From the NCBI RefSeq assembly GCF_011046535.1, contig NZ_CP049257.1, forward strand, positions 4,774,001 to 4,838,000: 64,000 nucleotides of DNA, given 5' to 3'. The notes under the pieces are model-generated. The model ran no database searches. It was not told where the DNA came from and worked only from the letters and a program-made list of their open reading frames with translations. This DNA is from Nocardioides anomalus (GTDB taxonomy: Bacteria > Actinomycetota > Actinomycetes > Propionibacteriales > Nocardioidaceae). This document shows positions 1 through 8,428 of the stretch, one piece after another. The number at the start of each line of letters is the position of its first letter. Within the stretch, counting starts at the first letter, position 1. A program made the position numbers and the translations under genes.

Positions 1-2
1 AC

Positions 3-1049
3 CTCGACAACGCCAGTGACGTGTTCGCCGCCATGGGCGACGCCGTGTTCGGCGGCGGGGCGGTCGGCTGGATCATGGTCCACCTCCTGGCCATCACCGT
101 CCTGACCTCGGCCTCGGCCTCGACCCAGACCACGATCCTGCCGACGGCGCGCACCAGCCTGTCGATGGCGGTGTTCAGGGCCGCGCCGTCGCGGTTCGCC
201 CGGATCCACCCGAAGTACCTCACGCCGACCGACTCCACGATCTGGATGGGCGGCGTATCGATCTTCTTCTACGTCGGGCTCACCCTGATCAGCGAGAACA
301 TCCTCGCCGACACCATCGAGGCGGTCGGGCTGATGATCGCCTTCTACTACGGCCTCACCGGCTTCGCCTGCGTGTGGTTCTACCGCAAGACCATGTGGTC
401 GAGCCCGCGCGACATCGTCATGCAGGGACTGTTCCCGCTGCTCGGCGGCACGATCCTGCTCGTCGCGTTCGTGTGGGCCGCCAAGCTGTACGCCGCGCCG
501 GACTGGGGTGCGGGCGGCACCCACATCGGCGGCGTCGGCGGCGTGTTCCTGCTCGGCATCGGCTCCCTGCTGTTCGGGGCGGTGCTGATGTTCGTGTGGC
601 AGGCCCTGGCCCCGGAGTACTTCCGCGGCGAGACGCTGCCCAAGCGGGACTCCTCCGACCTCGTCCTCGTCGGCGGGGGCGGCAAGCCGACCGGGCTGCG
701 GCTGCCCGACAGCGTCGAGCGCACCGTCATCGCCCCGGACCTCTCGAACCTCCCGCCCGGGCAGACCGCGGTCGACCCGCGGACCGGGGAGCGCTTCGTC
801 GGCGGGGGAGGACAGGCCGCCCTCCTAGGCTGGGAGGCATGGGCCACGACCACAGCCACGCCGCGGGCCGGGCCGCCGACCGCGGCCGGCTGCGCATCGT
901 GCTGCTGGTCACGGCCAGCGTCCTCGTGCTCGAGGTCGTCGGCTGGCTGGTCACCGGGTCGCTGGCGCTGCTCGCCGACGCGGGCCACATGGCCACCGAC
1001 GCCGCGGCGGTGGTGCTCGCCCTCGGGGCGTCGTACGTCGCGTCGCTGA
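3..1049 (+). CDS. APC-family amino acid permease, 5'-truncated by the window edge
   Basis: This is the C-terminal half of an amino acid/polyamine/organocation transporter, an integral membrane permease. The readable part holds several hydrophobic helices, including AVGLMIAFYYGLTGFACVWF and LLGGTILLVAFVWAAKLY, followed by a hydrophilic tail. The start lies upstream of the window. The frame stays open to 1049 and so runs 211 bases into the CDF gene that starts at 839. The last ~75 residues are Arg/Pro/Ser-rich and look like an out-of-frame translation of that gene. Dropping one G from the run at 804-808 would bring in a TAG at 826-828, just before the next ATG. The true end is therefore probably near 828. 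Substrate unknown. Confidence 0.75.
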   Translation, partial: LDNASDVFAAMGDAVFGGGAVGWIMVHLLAITVLTSASASTQTTILPTARTSLSMAVFRAAPSRFARIHPKYLTPTDSTIWMGGVSIFFYVGLTLISENILADTIEAVGLMIAFYYGLTGFACVWFYRKTMWSSPRDIVMQGLFPLLGGTILLVAFVWAAKLYAAPDWGAGGTHIGGVGGVFLLGIGSLLFGAVLMFVWQALAPEYFRGETLPKRDSSDLVLVGGGGKPTGLRLPDSVERTVIAPDLSNLPPGQTAVDPRTGERFVGGGGQAALLGWEAWATTTATPRAGPPTAAGCASCCWSRPASSCSRSSAGWSPGRWRCSPTRATWPPTPRRWCSPSGRRTSRR

Positions 1050-1753
1050 GGGGCGGCGAGCGCTCGACGTTCGGACTGCACCGCGCCGAGGTGCTGGCCG
1101 CACTGGTCAACGCGGTGGTGCTGATCGTGGTGTGCGCCTACCTGTTCTGGGCGGGCATCTCGCGGCTGGGCACGCCCGAGGACGTCGACGCCGGACCGAT
1201 GGTGGCCTTCGCCGCGGTCGGCCTCCTGGCCAACGCGATCTCCATGGGCGTGCTCTCGCGGGCCGAGCGGGGCTCGCTCAACATGCGCGGCGCGATCAAC
1301 GAGGTGCTGGCCGACCTGGTCGGCTCGCTGCTCGCCGTGGTCGCCGGCCTGGTCATCTGGACGACCGGGTGGACCCGGGCCGACGCCGTGGCCACCCTGG
1401 CCATCGCCGTGCTCATCGTGCCGCGGGCCTTCACCCTGGCCCGGGACGCCACCGTCGTGCTGCTCGAGATCGCCCCGGCCGGGCTCGACCTCGGCGACGT
1501 GCGCACCCACCTGCTCGACGTGCCCGGTGTCACCGACGTGCACGACCTGCACGCCTGGACCATCACCAGCGGGATCCCGTCGCTGTCGGCCCACGTCACC
1601 GTGACCGACGCCTGCCTGGCCCAGCGCGGCGTCGGGGCCACGCTGGACGAGCTCAGCCGGTGCGTGGCCGACCACTTCGACGTGCACCACGCGACCTTCC
1701 AGGTCGAGCCGGTCAGCCACCAGGCCCACGAGGACCTCGGCGAGGTGCACTGA
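839..1753 (+). CDS. CDF-family divalent metal cation efflux transporter (ZitB/CzcD type)
   Basis: A 304-residue inner-membrane cation diffusion facilitator, expected to export Zn2+ or similar ions in exchange for protons. It opens with a His-rich MGHDHSH stretch typical of Zn transporters. About six transmembrane helices follow, with the family metal-site motif around LLADAGHMATDAAAV. A cytoplasmic C-terminal domain contains VTDVHDLHAWTITSG, the dimerisation and metal-binding fold of the family. The ATG at 839 was chosen because the His-rich start and first helix follow directly. It is downstream of the amino acid permease and converges on the GH26-OpgC gene with a 6-base gap. Metal specificity cannot be read from the sequence. 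Confidence 0.9.
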   Translation: MGHDHSHAAGRAADRGRLRIVLLVTASVLVLEVVGWLVTGSLALLADAGHMATDAAAVVLALGASYVASLRGGERSTFGLHRAEVLAALVNAVVLIVVCAYLFWAGISRLGTPEDVDAGPMVAFAAVGLLANAISMGVLSRAERGSLNMRGAINEVLADLVGSLLAVVAGLVIWTTGWTRADAVATLAIAVLIVPRAFTLARDATVVLLEIAPAGLDLGDVRTHLLDVPGVTDVHDLHAWTITSGIPSLSAHVTVTDACLAQRGVGATLDELSRCVADHFDVHHATFQVEPVSHQAHEDLGEVH

Positions 1754-1759
1754 CCCGCG

Positions 1760-4300
1760 TCAGCGCGGGATGACCGAGAAGAGCACCTTCTTCTTGACCA
1801 TCACCCAGATCAGCAGCATGACCACGGTGTGGAGGAGCGTGCCCACCCAGAAGGCCGTGCGGTCCAGGTGCGGGATGTTGCCGACCGCGATCACGAAGAA
1901 CACGTGCACGATGAAGACGTAGAGGCTGGCCGAGCCCAGGGGCGTCCACAGCCAGCCGACGGCGGCGTTGATCGGCTTCCAGCAGGTGGTGAGCACGGCG
2001 TAGGCGCAGATGATCATGAGCACGCAGTCGACGAGCCGGCCCGGCTGGAGGAAGACCCGGTTGTAGCCGTGCGCGTAGAGCCAGCCGTAGGAGTCGCCCG
2101 GGAACGGCGGGGAGAGGAAGCCGAAGTGGTGGCCGGCCCACAGGTAGACCAACGCCGCGGCGTAGGTCAGGACGAAGACGCCGCACGCGAGCTTGCCCCA
2201 ACGTGAGGTCAGCGCGCGGGTGATCTGGCGGCGGTAGGTGCCCAGCACCAGTCCGTGGGTGAAGAGCACCTGCCAGCTGAGCAGCGGGAAGACGTACTCG
2301 AACTGCGAGGGCAGCGGGTGGACCGGGTCGTGGAAGTTGACCACGAACAGCACCCAGGAGCCGGCCAGCAGCAACCACCACAGCCCGCGCTTGATCAGCC
2401 ACATGAGCGCGGGGAGGGCCAGGCTCAGCACGATGAACAGGCCCATGATGTTGAAGACCCAGGGGCCCATCTCCACGAGCAGGAGCTGCTTCACGGCGTA
2501 CCACGGGGGCGGGTAGTCGAAGAGCCGCGGGAAGTTGGGGTAGAGGTCGTATACCTGGCCGGCCGCCGTCTCGCCGTTCTCGCCCGTGCCGCGGTCGGTG
2601 AACGTCGTGACGACGGCGGTCGAGACGTGCGGCACCTTGCCGAGCAGCCAGACCAGGATGACCACGGCGAGGGTGACGAGGTACTGCTTGCGGGCGCGGC
2701 GCAGCATGGTCACGGCCATGGCCCACTCGCCGATCCGGGCGACGCCGGGGAGGTAGACCATCCCGAGCACGATCCCGGAGAGCAGCACGAACATCTCCGC
2801 GCCGGTGATCGCGCCGATGGCGTTGAGGCTAAGGTAGCTGTAGACGCCGGCGACCTCGATGTGGGTGAAGACGACGGTGAGGATGATCCAGCCGCGGAAC
2901 AGGTCCAGCCGCTGGTCGCGCGGGTCGTGCTCCTGCGGGTAGCGCCACGACGGAAGCCACCGCCCGACCAGCCCGGCGACGAGGAAGCCCACGGCGAGCA
3001 GGGCGACGCAGAGGACGATCCAGCCCATCTCCGCGCTCTGGTCGTCGGCGTCGGGGAGCCGGCCCTGCGCGGTGGCGGCGTTGCCGGTCTCGAGGTCGAG
3101 CACCCGGGTGACCGGCCCGAGGGTGAGGGGCGCGCGGTCCAGGTCGCGGCGCAGGGCGCGGGCCAGGGTGCCGGTCCGCGCCGCGCCCCACCGCACCGTC
3201 TGGTCGTCCGCCTCGGCCTCGCGGCGGTCCAGCTCGAGCCAGCTGATCGCGGCGATGAGGGGGTGGTCGTCGACGGCGGCGAAGACCTGCCGCCACCACG
3301 ACCGCTTGACGTCCAGCTCACTCGAGCCGTCGACGTGCGGGTTGTACAGCGCCCCGGTCTCCACGAGGAACGGCGTCCGGTCGGGCGCGGCGAAGCGGTC
3401 GTAGAACGAGGTCCGCGCGACGTCCCGGCCATAGCCCAGGGTCTCCTCGAAGCGGCTCTCGAGCTCTCCGGGCTGCGGGGTGGTGTTGGTGTCGAACTGC
3501 TCGCCGGTCTGCTGGCCGCTGTCGTCCTCGCTGATCCGGGTCTGGTCCAGGCTGCCGAACCGGTAGAGGGAGAGCCCCACCCAGTCCACGGCCTCGGCGC
3601 CGGGGTAGTAGGGGCCGTAGGGGTCGTCGGCGTCGTCGACGGTGCCGTCGCCGTCGGTGTCGAGCTGGCGGGTCCGCTGCGCGCTGTCCGGGTCGACCGC
3701 CCCGTAGGCCTTCCCGAAGGGGTAGCCCGCGCCGTACGCCGGGGACCAGACCATGGCGGCCTGGTCGGTCGCGGCGTGCACGGCCAACGCCAGCTGCCGG
3801 AACGCCGCGACGTACTCCCGAGGCTGCTGGCCCCAGGTGACCCAGCTGCCGTTCATCTCCGGCGCGAACCGGACCAGGAAGAAGGAGTCGTACTCGCGGT
3901 GCAGGTCGGCCAGCTCGTCGGCCAGCTGCTCGGCCTCGGCGTCGGTGAGGTCGGCCAGCGCCTGCTGGGGCTCGAGGGTCAGGGCCGCGACCGCACCCTG
4001 GCTGGCCGCCTGTTGCGCGAACTGCTCGAGGTACGTCGCGTCCTGGTCGGTGAGCGGGTAGTCGACACGCTGCGCGTAGAGCGACGGGGTGCGGCCCAGC
4101 CGGCCCGAGTAGTCGGCCGGCAGCTGCTCGCTCCAGTCCAGGCCGGGGCCGAACCACGGCTTCCCGAGCGGCACCCGCGGGACCGGGTCCGGTGACGGGT
4201 CGCCGTCCGCGGCGCGCGCGGCGCCGGGCAGCAGGACGAGGCTCAGCAGGGCCAGGACGGCGAGGAGCGCCCGGACCGGCCTGCTCAGTGCCGGTCGCAC
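1760..4300 (-). CDS. Secreted GH26-like glycoside hydrolase fused to an OpgC-type membrane acyltransferase
   Basis: This 846-residue protein joins two modules. Residues 1-30 are a signal peptide. Residues ~45-390 resemble glycoside hydrolase family 26 (beta-mannanase-like): FAPEMNGSW gives the candidate acid/base Glu148, and FLVETGALY gives the candidate nucleophile Glu314. A transmembrane helix at ~427-445 leads into a C-terminal OpgC-like domain starting DQRLDLFRGWIILTVVFTH, with about ten helices. OpgC proteins acylate periplasmic glucans. The inferred role is trimming or releasing a secreted polysaccharide and decorating it. It is the last gene of the partner-switch/GT2 operon and overlaps the upstream HATPase gene by 16 bases. 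Between the modules there is an acidic stretch (TDGDGTVDDADD) that could bind calcium. Confidence 0.85.
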   Translation of the reverse strand: MRPALSRPVRALLAVLALLSLVLLPGAARAADGDPSPDPVPRVPLGKPWFGPGLDWSEQLPADYSGRLGRTPSLYAQRVDYPLTDQDATYLEQFAQQAASQGAVAALTLEPQQALADLTDAEAEQLADELADLHREYDSFFLVRFAPEMNGSWVTWGQQPREYVAAFRQLALAVHAATDQAAMVWSPAYGAGYPFGKAYGAVDPDSAQRTRQLDTDGDGTVDDADDPYGPYYPGAEAVDWVGLSLYRFGSLDQTRISEDDSGQQTGEQFDTNTTPQPGELESRFEETLGYGRDVARTSFYDRFAAPDRTPFLVETGALYNPHVDGSSELDVKRSWWRQVFAAVDDHPLIAAISWLELDRREAEADDQTVRWGAARTGTLARALRRDLDRAPLTLGPVTRVLDLETGNAATAQGRLPDADDQSAEMGWIVLCVALLAVGFLVAGLVGRWLPSWRYPQEHDPRDQRLDLFRGWIILTVVFTHIEVAGVYSYLSLNAIGAITGAEMFVLLSGIVLGMVYLPGVARIGEWAMAVTMLRRARKQYLVTLAVVILVWLLGKVPHVSTAVVTTFTDRGTGENGETAAGQVYDLYPNFPRLFDYPPPWYAVKQLLLVEMGPWVFNIMGLFIVLSLALPALMWLIKRGLWWLLLAGSWVLFVVNFHDPVHPLPSQFEYVFPLLSWQVLFTHGLVLGTYRRQITRALTSRWGKLACGVFVLTYAAALVYLWAGHHFGFLSPPFPGDSYGWLYAHGYNRVFLQPGRLVDCVLMIICAYAVLTTCWKPINAAVGWLWTPLGSASLYVFIVHVFFVIAVGNIPHLDRTAFWVGTLLHTVVMLLIWVMVKKKVLFSVIPR

Positions 4301-4713
4301 CGCAGGGTCCAGCGGTTGCGCCCGTCGACCCGCTGGTGCTCGAGGTGGTCCAGCGCGGCCAGGGCCAGGGCCAGGCCGCGACCCGACTCGGCGTCCGCGT
4401 CGGGCATGGTGACGTCGCCGAGGTCGAGCTCGACCGGCTGGCCGTTGTCGCCCAGCACCGCCGTCAGCGCCTCGGGGTCGACCGTCACCTCGACGGTCAG
4501 CTCGCGACCGCCGGGGTGCGCGACGCCGTGCCCGTCGTCGACGCGGAAGGCGTGCTCGACGATGTTGCCGAGGATCTCCACCACCCCCATCTCGAAGCGC
4601 GTCCGGTCCGCGACCGCCACCTCGGGCGAGCGCTCCCAGAGCGCCGCGAGCTCGTCGAGCACCCGGTCGACGACCTCGGGCGCGACGGCGGCGGTCACCG
4701 AGACGTCAGCCAC
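4285..4713 (-). CDS. HATPase-fold anti-sigma-type serine kinase (RsbW/SpoIIAB-like)
   Basis: A 142-residue stand-alone GHKL ATPase domain of the anti-sigma/serine-kinase type. The N-box is GVVEILGNIVEHAF (residues ~43-56), the G1 box is VLGDNG (86-91), and the G2 box is ESGRGLALA (109-117). Such kinases phosphorylate a STAS partner on serine and bind the partner's target. The STAS gene lies directly upstream and overlaps by 8 bases, so the two are probably co-translated and cognate. No sigma factor gene is in the operon. This suggests the regulated target is the glycosyltransferase or another effector, though a sigma factor encoded elsewhere is possible. Confidence 0.88.
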   Translation of the reverse strand: MADVSVTAAVAPEVVDRVLDELAALWERSPEVAVADRTRFEMGVVEILGNIVEHAFRVDDGHGVAHPGGRELTVEVTVDPEALTAVLGDNGQPVELDLGDVTMPDADAESGRGLALALAALDHLEHQRVDGRNRWTLRCDRH

Positions 4714-5041
4714 CGAACGCCTCCTCCACGCTGGCCCGCGGCCGCAGCACCTTGTCGAGGTTGGTGAGCTCGAAGACGCTCATCACCTCGGGGGTGGGCC
4801 GGGCGACCTGGAGGTCGCCGCCGGCCTGGCGGGCGGACTTGAGCCCGGCGATGAGGGCGCCGAGCCCGGAGGAGTCGAGGAAGGTGGTCTCGCCCAGGTC
4901 GACCACGACGCGCGTCGTACCGGCGTCGACCAGCTCGGTCAGCACCTCGCGCAGCCGCCGGGCGCTGACCATGTTGAGCCGGCCGCGCGGCACCACCACG
5001 CCGATGCCGCGGTCGTCGGTGCGGACGTCGAACTCGATCAT
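4706..5041 (-). CDS. STAS-domain anti-sigma factor antagonist (RsbV/SpoIIAA-like)
   Basis: An 111-residue single STAS domain. The phosphorylation-site loop TTFLDSSGLGAL is intact, with Ser57 or Ser58 as the expected phosphoacceptor. In partner switching, the unphosphorylated STAS protein binds the HATPase kinase, and a SpoIIE-type phosphatase resets it. Both partners are in this operon. The ATG at 5041 overlaps the glycosyltransferase stop as ATGA, which fixes the start; the open frame reaches further upstream only as antisense-like low-complexity sequence. It may act directly on the membrane glycosyltransferase encoded just upstream, which is my inference. Confidence 0.9.
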   Translation of the reverse strand: MIEFDVRTDDRGIGVVVPRGRLNMVSARRLREVLTELVDAGTTRVVVDLGETTFLDSSGLGALIAGLKSARQAGGDLQVARPTPEVMSVFELTNLDKVLRPRASVEEAFGG

Positions 5042-7047
5042 CGGGGACCCCCTCGGTCGCTGTGCACGGGCTCGCGCACGTGTCGGCCGGCTCCGGTCCC
5101 CACCGGGGGAGCGGAGCCGCGGTAGCGGGCCGCCTCGATGACCACGGAGAGGATCACCAGGTCGAAGGCGACCCAGAACAGGTTGAGGTAGACGCCCAGC
5201 GGGCTGCCCTGGTCGAAGGCCAGCAGCCGGACCAGGCCGACCACGGCGGCCACCGCGAGCAGCGCCATCGCGACCAGCTGCGCCTTGACCAGGTGGTACG
5301 GCGGCCCGCCGGTCTGCTCGCGGCGTTCCTTGGGGGTGACCGCGAAGTCCAGCGAGCGGCCGAGGAAGACGTTGCCGAACGCCGAGGTGAACGACGTGAT
5401 CCAGACCGGGAACAGCGCGAGGGAGTACTGCTGGCCGCGCCAGGTCCTGCGCCCGTCGGCCACCACCCAGAACAGCAGCTGGTTGACGAGCAGGAACGGG
5501 ACGAGCCGGGCGAAGAAGTCGACGCTGATCGCCTGCACCGGCAGCACGCCGAAGAGCAGGTAGACCACCGGCGCCGCGATGTAGACCACGGCGGCGAAGC
5601 CGGAGAGGTAGCTCCACATGGTCGCGAAGTACATGAGCCGCTGCGCCCAGGAGAGCCGGCGCTGGCGCAGCGGGTTCTCGCGGAGCATGACCTGGACCGT
5701 GCCCTGGGCCCAGCGCAGGCGCTGGGTGAGCATGCTCTCCAGGTCCTCGGGCGCCAGGCCGTGGGCCAGCACCTCGTCGTGGTACGCCGAGCGCCAGCCC
5801 AGCGAGTGCAGCCGCATGCAGGTCGCCATGTCCTCGGTGACCGAGATCGTGGCCAGCGGCATGATCGGCTGGGCCTCGCCGGCCCGGTCGACGTCGACGG
5901 CGTCGACGAGGGCCTGCACCGTCTCCACCGCGCCGAGCGGGGAGTAGGAGCGGTGGGCCAGTCGCTCGAGCACGGACTCGTCGACGGTGGCCAGTCGCTC
6001 GTCGGGGTCGGCGGCGAGCCCCTCGAGCTCGCGGATGGCGGCCAGGTCCGCGGACAGGGTGGTGAGGTCGGCGGCGACCAGCTCGCGACGGATCGCCGCG
6101 ACCCTGCGCTGGAAGCGGTAGGTCACGTCGAACAGCGCGACCCCGCGGGCCAGCTCGCGGCGGGCCCGCCCGAGGTCGTAGAGGATGAGGTCGAGGGAGC
6201 GGCGCACCTCGACGTCCTCGGGGCCGAGCTCCTTGCGGGCCTGGCCGACGACCCGCTTGGCGGTGCGCAGGGCGCGGTGCACGCCGAGCTCGACCTCTCC
6301 GACGTACCCCGTCACCCCGAGCTGCATCAGCGCCTCACGGCGGATCACCGCGTTGGAGCCGCAGAAGAACGCGGCGTTCCACCCGTCCTTGCCCTGCTGG
6401 ATGGGGCCGTAGAAGAGCGGGGCCTGGCTGCCGAGCGGGTCGTGCTCGGGGACGTTCTCGAACCACTGCGGGGTCTGCACCAGGGCCATCCGCTCGTCGG
6501 CGAAGAAGCCGAGGGTGTGGTCGAGGATCTCGGGGAGCGGGACCTGGTCGGCGTCCAGGATGAGCAGGAACTCGCCCTCGGTGGCCAGCAGGGCGTTGTT
6601 GAGGTTCCCGGCCTTGGCGTGCCGGGCGTGGCCGGTCCAGTGGGTGCCGCGGGTGATCCAGCCGATGCCCTCGGCCTCGCACGCCTGCCGCATCTCCTCG
6701 CGGTCACCGTCGTCGAGGACCCAGGTCTCGTGCGGGTAGCCGATGGCCTTGGCCGCACGGGCGGTCCGCATCACCAGCTCGACCGGCTCGTTGTAGCTGG
6801 TGATGAACACGTCGACGCTCAGCCCCGGCGCCGGCGCGGGCGGTCGTTCGCGCTCCCGCAGCCGCCACATGGTCAGCCCGAAGAGCAGGGAGTCGATGAG
6901 GCTGTAGGTCTCGGCGACGACGAGCGGTACGGCGATCCACCAGGCGGCCCAGTGCACCGAGAACAGCCAGCGCCAGACGACGTAGTTGAGCCCGAGCACG
7001 GCCGTGACCACCACGACCGTGCGGATGAGGAGCAGCCGTCGTGTCAC
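5038..7047 (-). CDS. Membrane glycosyltransferase family 2, cellulose-synthase-like
   Basis: A 669-residue processive GT2 enzyme, predicted to polymerise and export a polysaccharide across the membrane. Two N-terminal helices (~8-60) precede the catalytic domain. Motifs are DDG (112-114), DAD (165-167), FFCGSNAVIRR (227-237), TED (404-406) and QRLRW (442-446), matching the D,D,D,QxxRW pattern of bacterial cellulose and hyaluronan synthases. About five C-terminal helices follow. A ~145-residue helical insertion separates FFCGSN from TED. There is no PilZ domain, so c-di-GMP control as in BcsA is not evident. The GTG at 7047 overlaps the phosphatase stop as GTGA and decides the start. Polymer identity unknown. 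Confidence 0.9.
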   Translation of the reverse strand: MTRRLLLIRTVVVVTAVLGLNYVVWRWLFSVHWAAWWIAVPLVVAETYSLIDSLLFGLTMWRLRERERPPAPAPGLSVDVFITSYNEPVELVMRTARAAKAIGYPHETWVLDDGDREEMRQACEAEGIGWITRGTHWTGHARHAKAGNLNNALLATEGEFLLILDADQVPLPEILDHTLGFFADERMALVQTPQWFENVPEHDPLGSQAPLFYGPIQQGKDGWNAAFFCGSNAVIRREALMQLGVTGYVGEVELGVHRALRTAKRVVGQARKELGPEDVEVRRSLDLILYDLGRARRELARGVALFDVTYRFQRRVAAIRRELVAADLTTLSADLAAIRELEGLAADPDERLATVDESVLERLAHRSYSPLGAVETVQALVDAVDVDRAGEAQPIMPLATISVTEDMATCMRLHSLGWRSAYHDEVLAHGLAPEDLESMLTQRLRWAQGTVQVMLRENPLRQRRLSWAQRLMYFATMWSYLSGFAAVVYIAAPVVYLLFGVLPVQAISVDFFARLVPFLLVNQLLFWVVADGRRTWRGQQYSLALFPVWITSFTSAFGNVFLGRSLDFAVTPKERREQTGGPPYHLVKAQLVAMALLAVAAVVGLVRLLAFDQGSPLGVYLNLFWVAFDLVILSVVIEAARYRGSAPPVGTGAGRHVREPVHSDRGGPR

Positions 7048-8252
7048 CGGTCCCCGCAGGGTGCGCGGTACACCGCCAACGCGGTGACGTCGTCGAGGGG
7101 CGTGCGGCCGCGGGTGAGCGCGCTGAGCGCGGCGAGCAGGCTCTCCGGGTCCCGGTGCGCGGCTACGAGCTCGCCCACCGGCACCCACCAGTGCAGCGGG
7201 TCCTCGAGCAGGTCGAGGACGCCGTCGGTGAAGACCAGCAGACGGTCTCCCGGACCCAGCGCGGCCCGCCGCTCGGTCCAGTCGTCGTCGGCGAACAGGC
7301 CGAAGGGCCGGTCGGCCCCGACGTGCCGCTCCACCCGGCCGTCGGCACGCACCACCAGCATGAGGCCGAGGCCCGCGTCGACGAAGCGGATCTCGCCCGT
7401 GCCCAGGTCGACGGCGGCCTCGACCAGGGCAGCGAACGCGCCGGCGCGGTCCAGGTCGCGGTGCAGGCTCCGCGCGACCGCGGTCGCGCTGGCGCCGAGG
7501 TCGGCGCCGGCCACCACGTCGAGGTGCGTCGCCCGGAGCGCGGCGCGCACGCCGGCGCCGACGAGCGCGGCGCCCGTCCCCTTGCCCATCACGTCGCCGA
7601 GCCCGAGGTGCAGGACCCCGTCGCTGACCCCGTAGTCGAAGAAGTCCCCGCCCACCGCCAGGGCGGGCAGGCACACACCGGCCGCCTCCCAGTCCGGCAG
7701 CCGCAGCGGGTGGGCCGGGAGCAGGGAGGCCTGGACGCGGGCTGCCGCGGACATCTCGGTCGAGGCCAGCAGCTCCTGCTCCGCCCACACGGCGAGGTCG
7801 AGGAACGACTGCAGCCGGTCGCCCTCGAGCGTGCCCGGCTCGGGGTCGAAGACGCACAGGACGCCCACGACGTTGTCCTGGGCGTCGGTGAGCGGGACAC
7901 CGGCGTAGAACGCGACCTCCCCGGCGGCGACCAGCCCCAGGTCGCGGAAGCGCCCGTCGGCGCGGGCGTCCGGCACCACGAGCAGCGAGCGCTGGAGCGT
8001 GGTGGTGTGGCAGAAGGTCTGCTCGCGTGGCATCGCGGTGCCGTCGTACCCCGCCGCTCCGGGGTAGCACGCCCGGTCGCGGTCCAGGACGGTGATCGTG
8101 CTCATCCGAGCACCGAGCAGGGTGCGGGCGACGCGGCTGATCCGGTCGAAGCGCTCCTCGCGGACGTCCTCGCCGAGCCCGAGGGCGTCGACGGCGCGCT
8201 GCCGCCGCTCCTCCTCGGTCAGTCGCGGTCGTTCCAGGACAGCGTGGGCCAT
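7044..8252 (-). CDS. GAF-domain SpoIIE-type PP2C serine phosphatase
   Basis: A 402-residue cytoplasmic signalling phosphatase and first gene of the operon. Residues ~30-160 form a GAF-like sensor (CHTTTLQRSLLVVPDARAD, VAFYAGVPL, VLCVFDPEPG). Residues ~165-400 are a PPM/SpoIIE domain with metal-binding motifs GGDFFDY (201-207), LGDVMGKG (218-225), FTDGVLDLL and a terminal DDVTALAVY. It should dephosphorylate the STAS protein encoded two genes downstream. The ATG at 8252 was chosen because the coding signal degenerates upstream and a GGACGAGG-like ribosome site precedes it. The GAF ligand is unknown. Confidence 0.9.
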   Translation of the reverse strand: MAHAVLERPRLTEEERRQRAVDALGLGEDVREERFDRISRVARTLLGARMSTITVLDRDRACYPGAAGYDGTAMPREQTFCHTTTLQRSLLVVPDARADGRFRDLGLVAAGEVAFYAGVPLTDAQDNVVGVLCVFDPEPGTLEGDRLQSFLDLAVWAEQELLASTEMSAAARVQASLLPAHPLRLPDWEAAGVCLPALAVGGDFFDYGVSDGVLHLGLGDVMGKGTGAALVGAGVRAALRATHLDVVAGADLGASATAVARSLHRDLDRAGAFAALVEAAVDLGTGEIRFVDAGLGLMLVVRADGRVERHVGADRPFGLFADDDWTERRAALGPGDRLLVFTDGVLDLLEDPLHWWVPVGELVAAHRDPESLLAALSALTRGRTPLDDVTALAVYRAPCGDR

Positions 8253-8353
8253 GTCGTGGTCGTGCCTCGTCCCCAGCACTGTGCAGCCGGTGAGCACCCC
8301 CCGTCGGTGTTCTGCCTGCCCCGTCAAGGTACCCAGGGGGGTGTCGACCTCCG

Positions 8354-8428
8354 ACCCGGTCGGACGTTCACCACACCTTCGGGTGGGGTCGCGCCACCGC
8401 GACGGGTGCTCCGGTGGTCCGACCGGGT
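8354..8428. repeat. 12-bp perfect inverted repeat, candidate operator
   Basis: ACCCGGTCGGAC at 8354-8365 is repeated as its exact reverse complement GTCCGACCGGGT at 8417-8428, with a 51-base spacer. Each half is itself partly palindromic (CCGAC...GTCGG). The position in a divergent promoter region suggests a pair of sites for one DNA-binding protein. No regulator is identified, and chance is possible in GC-rich DNA. Confidence 0.4.

Noticed and set aside
380..1750. Long minus-strand frame antisense to the permease/CDF genes
   Set aside because: Composition is Gln/Arg/Gly-rich low complexity, no domain is recognisable, and it is fully explained by the high-GC third-position bias of the plus-strand genes.
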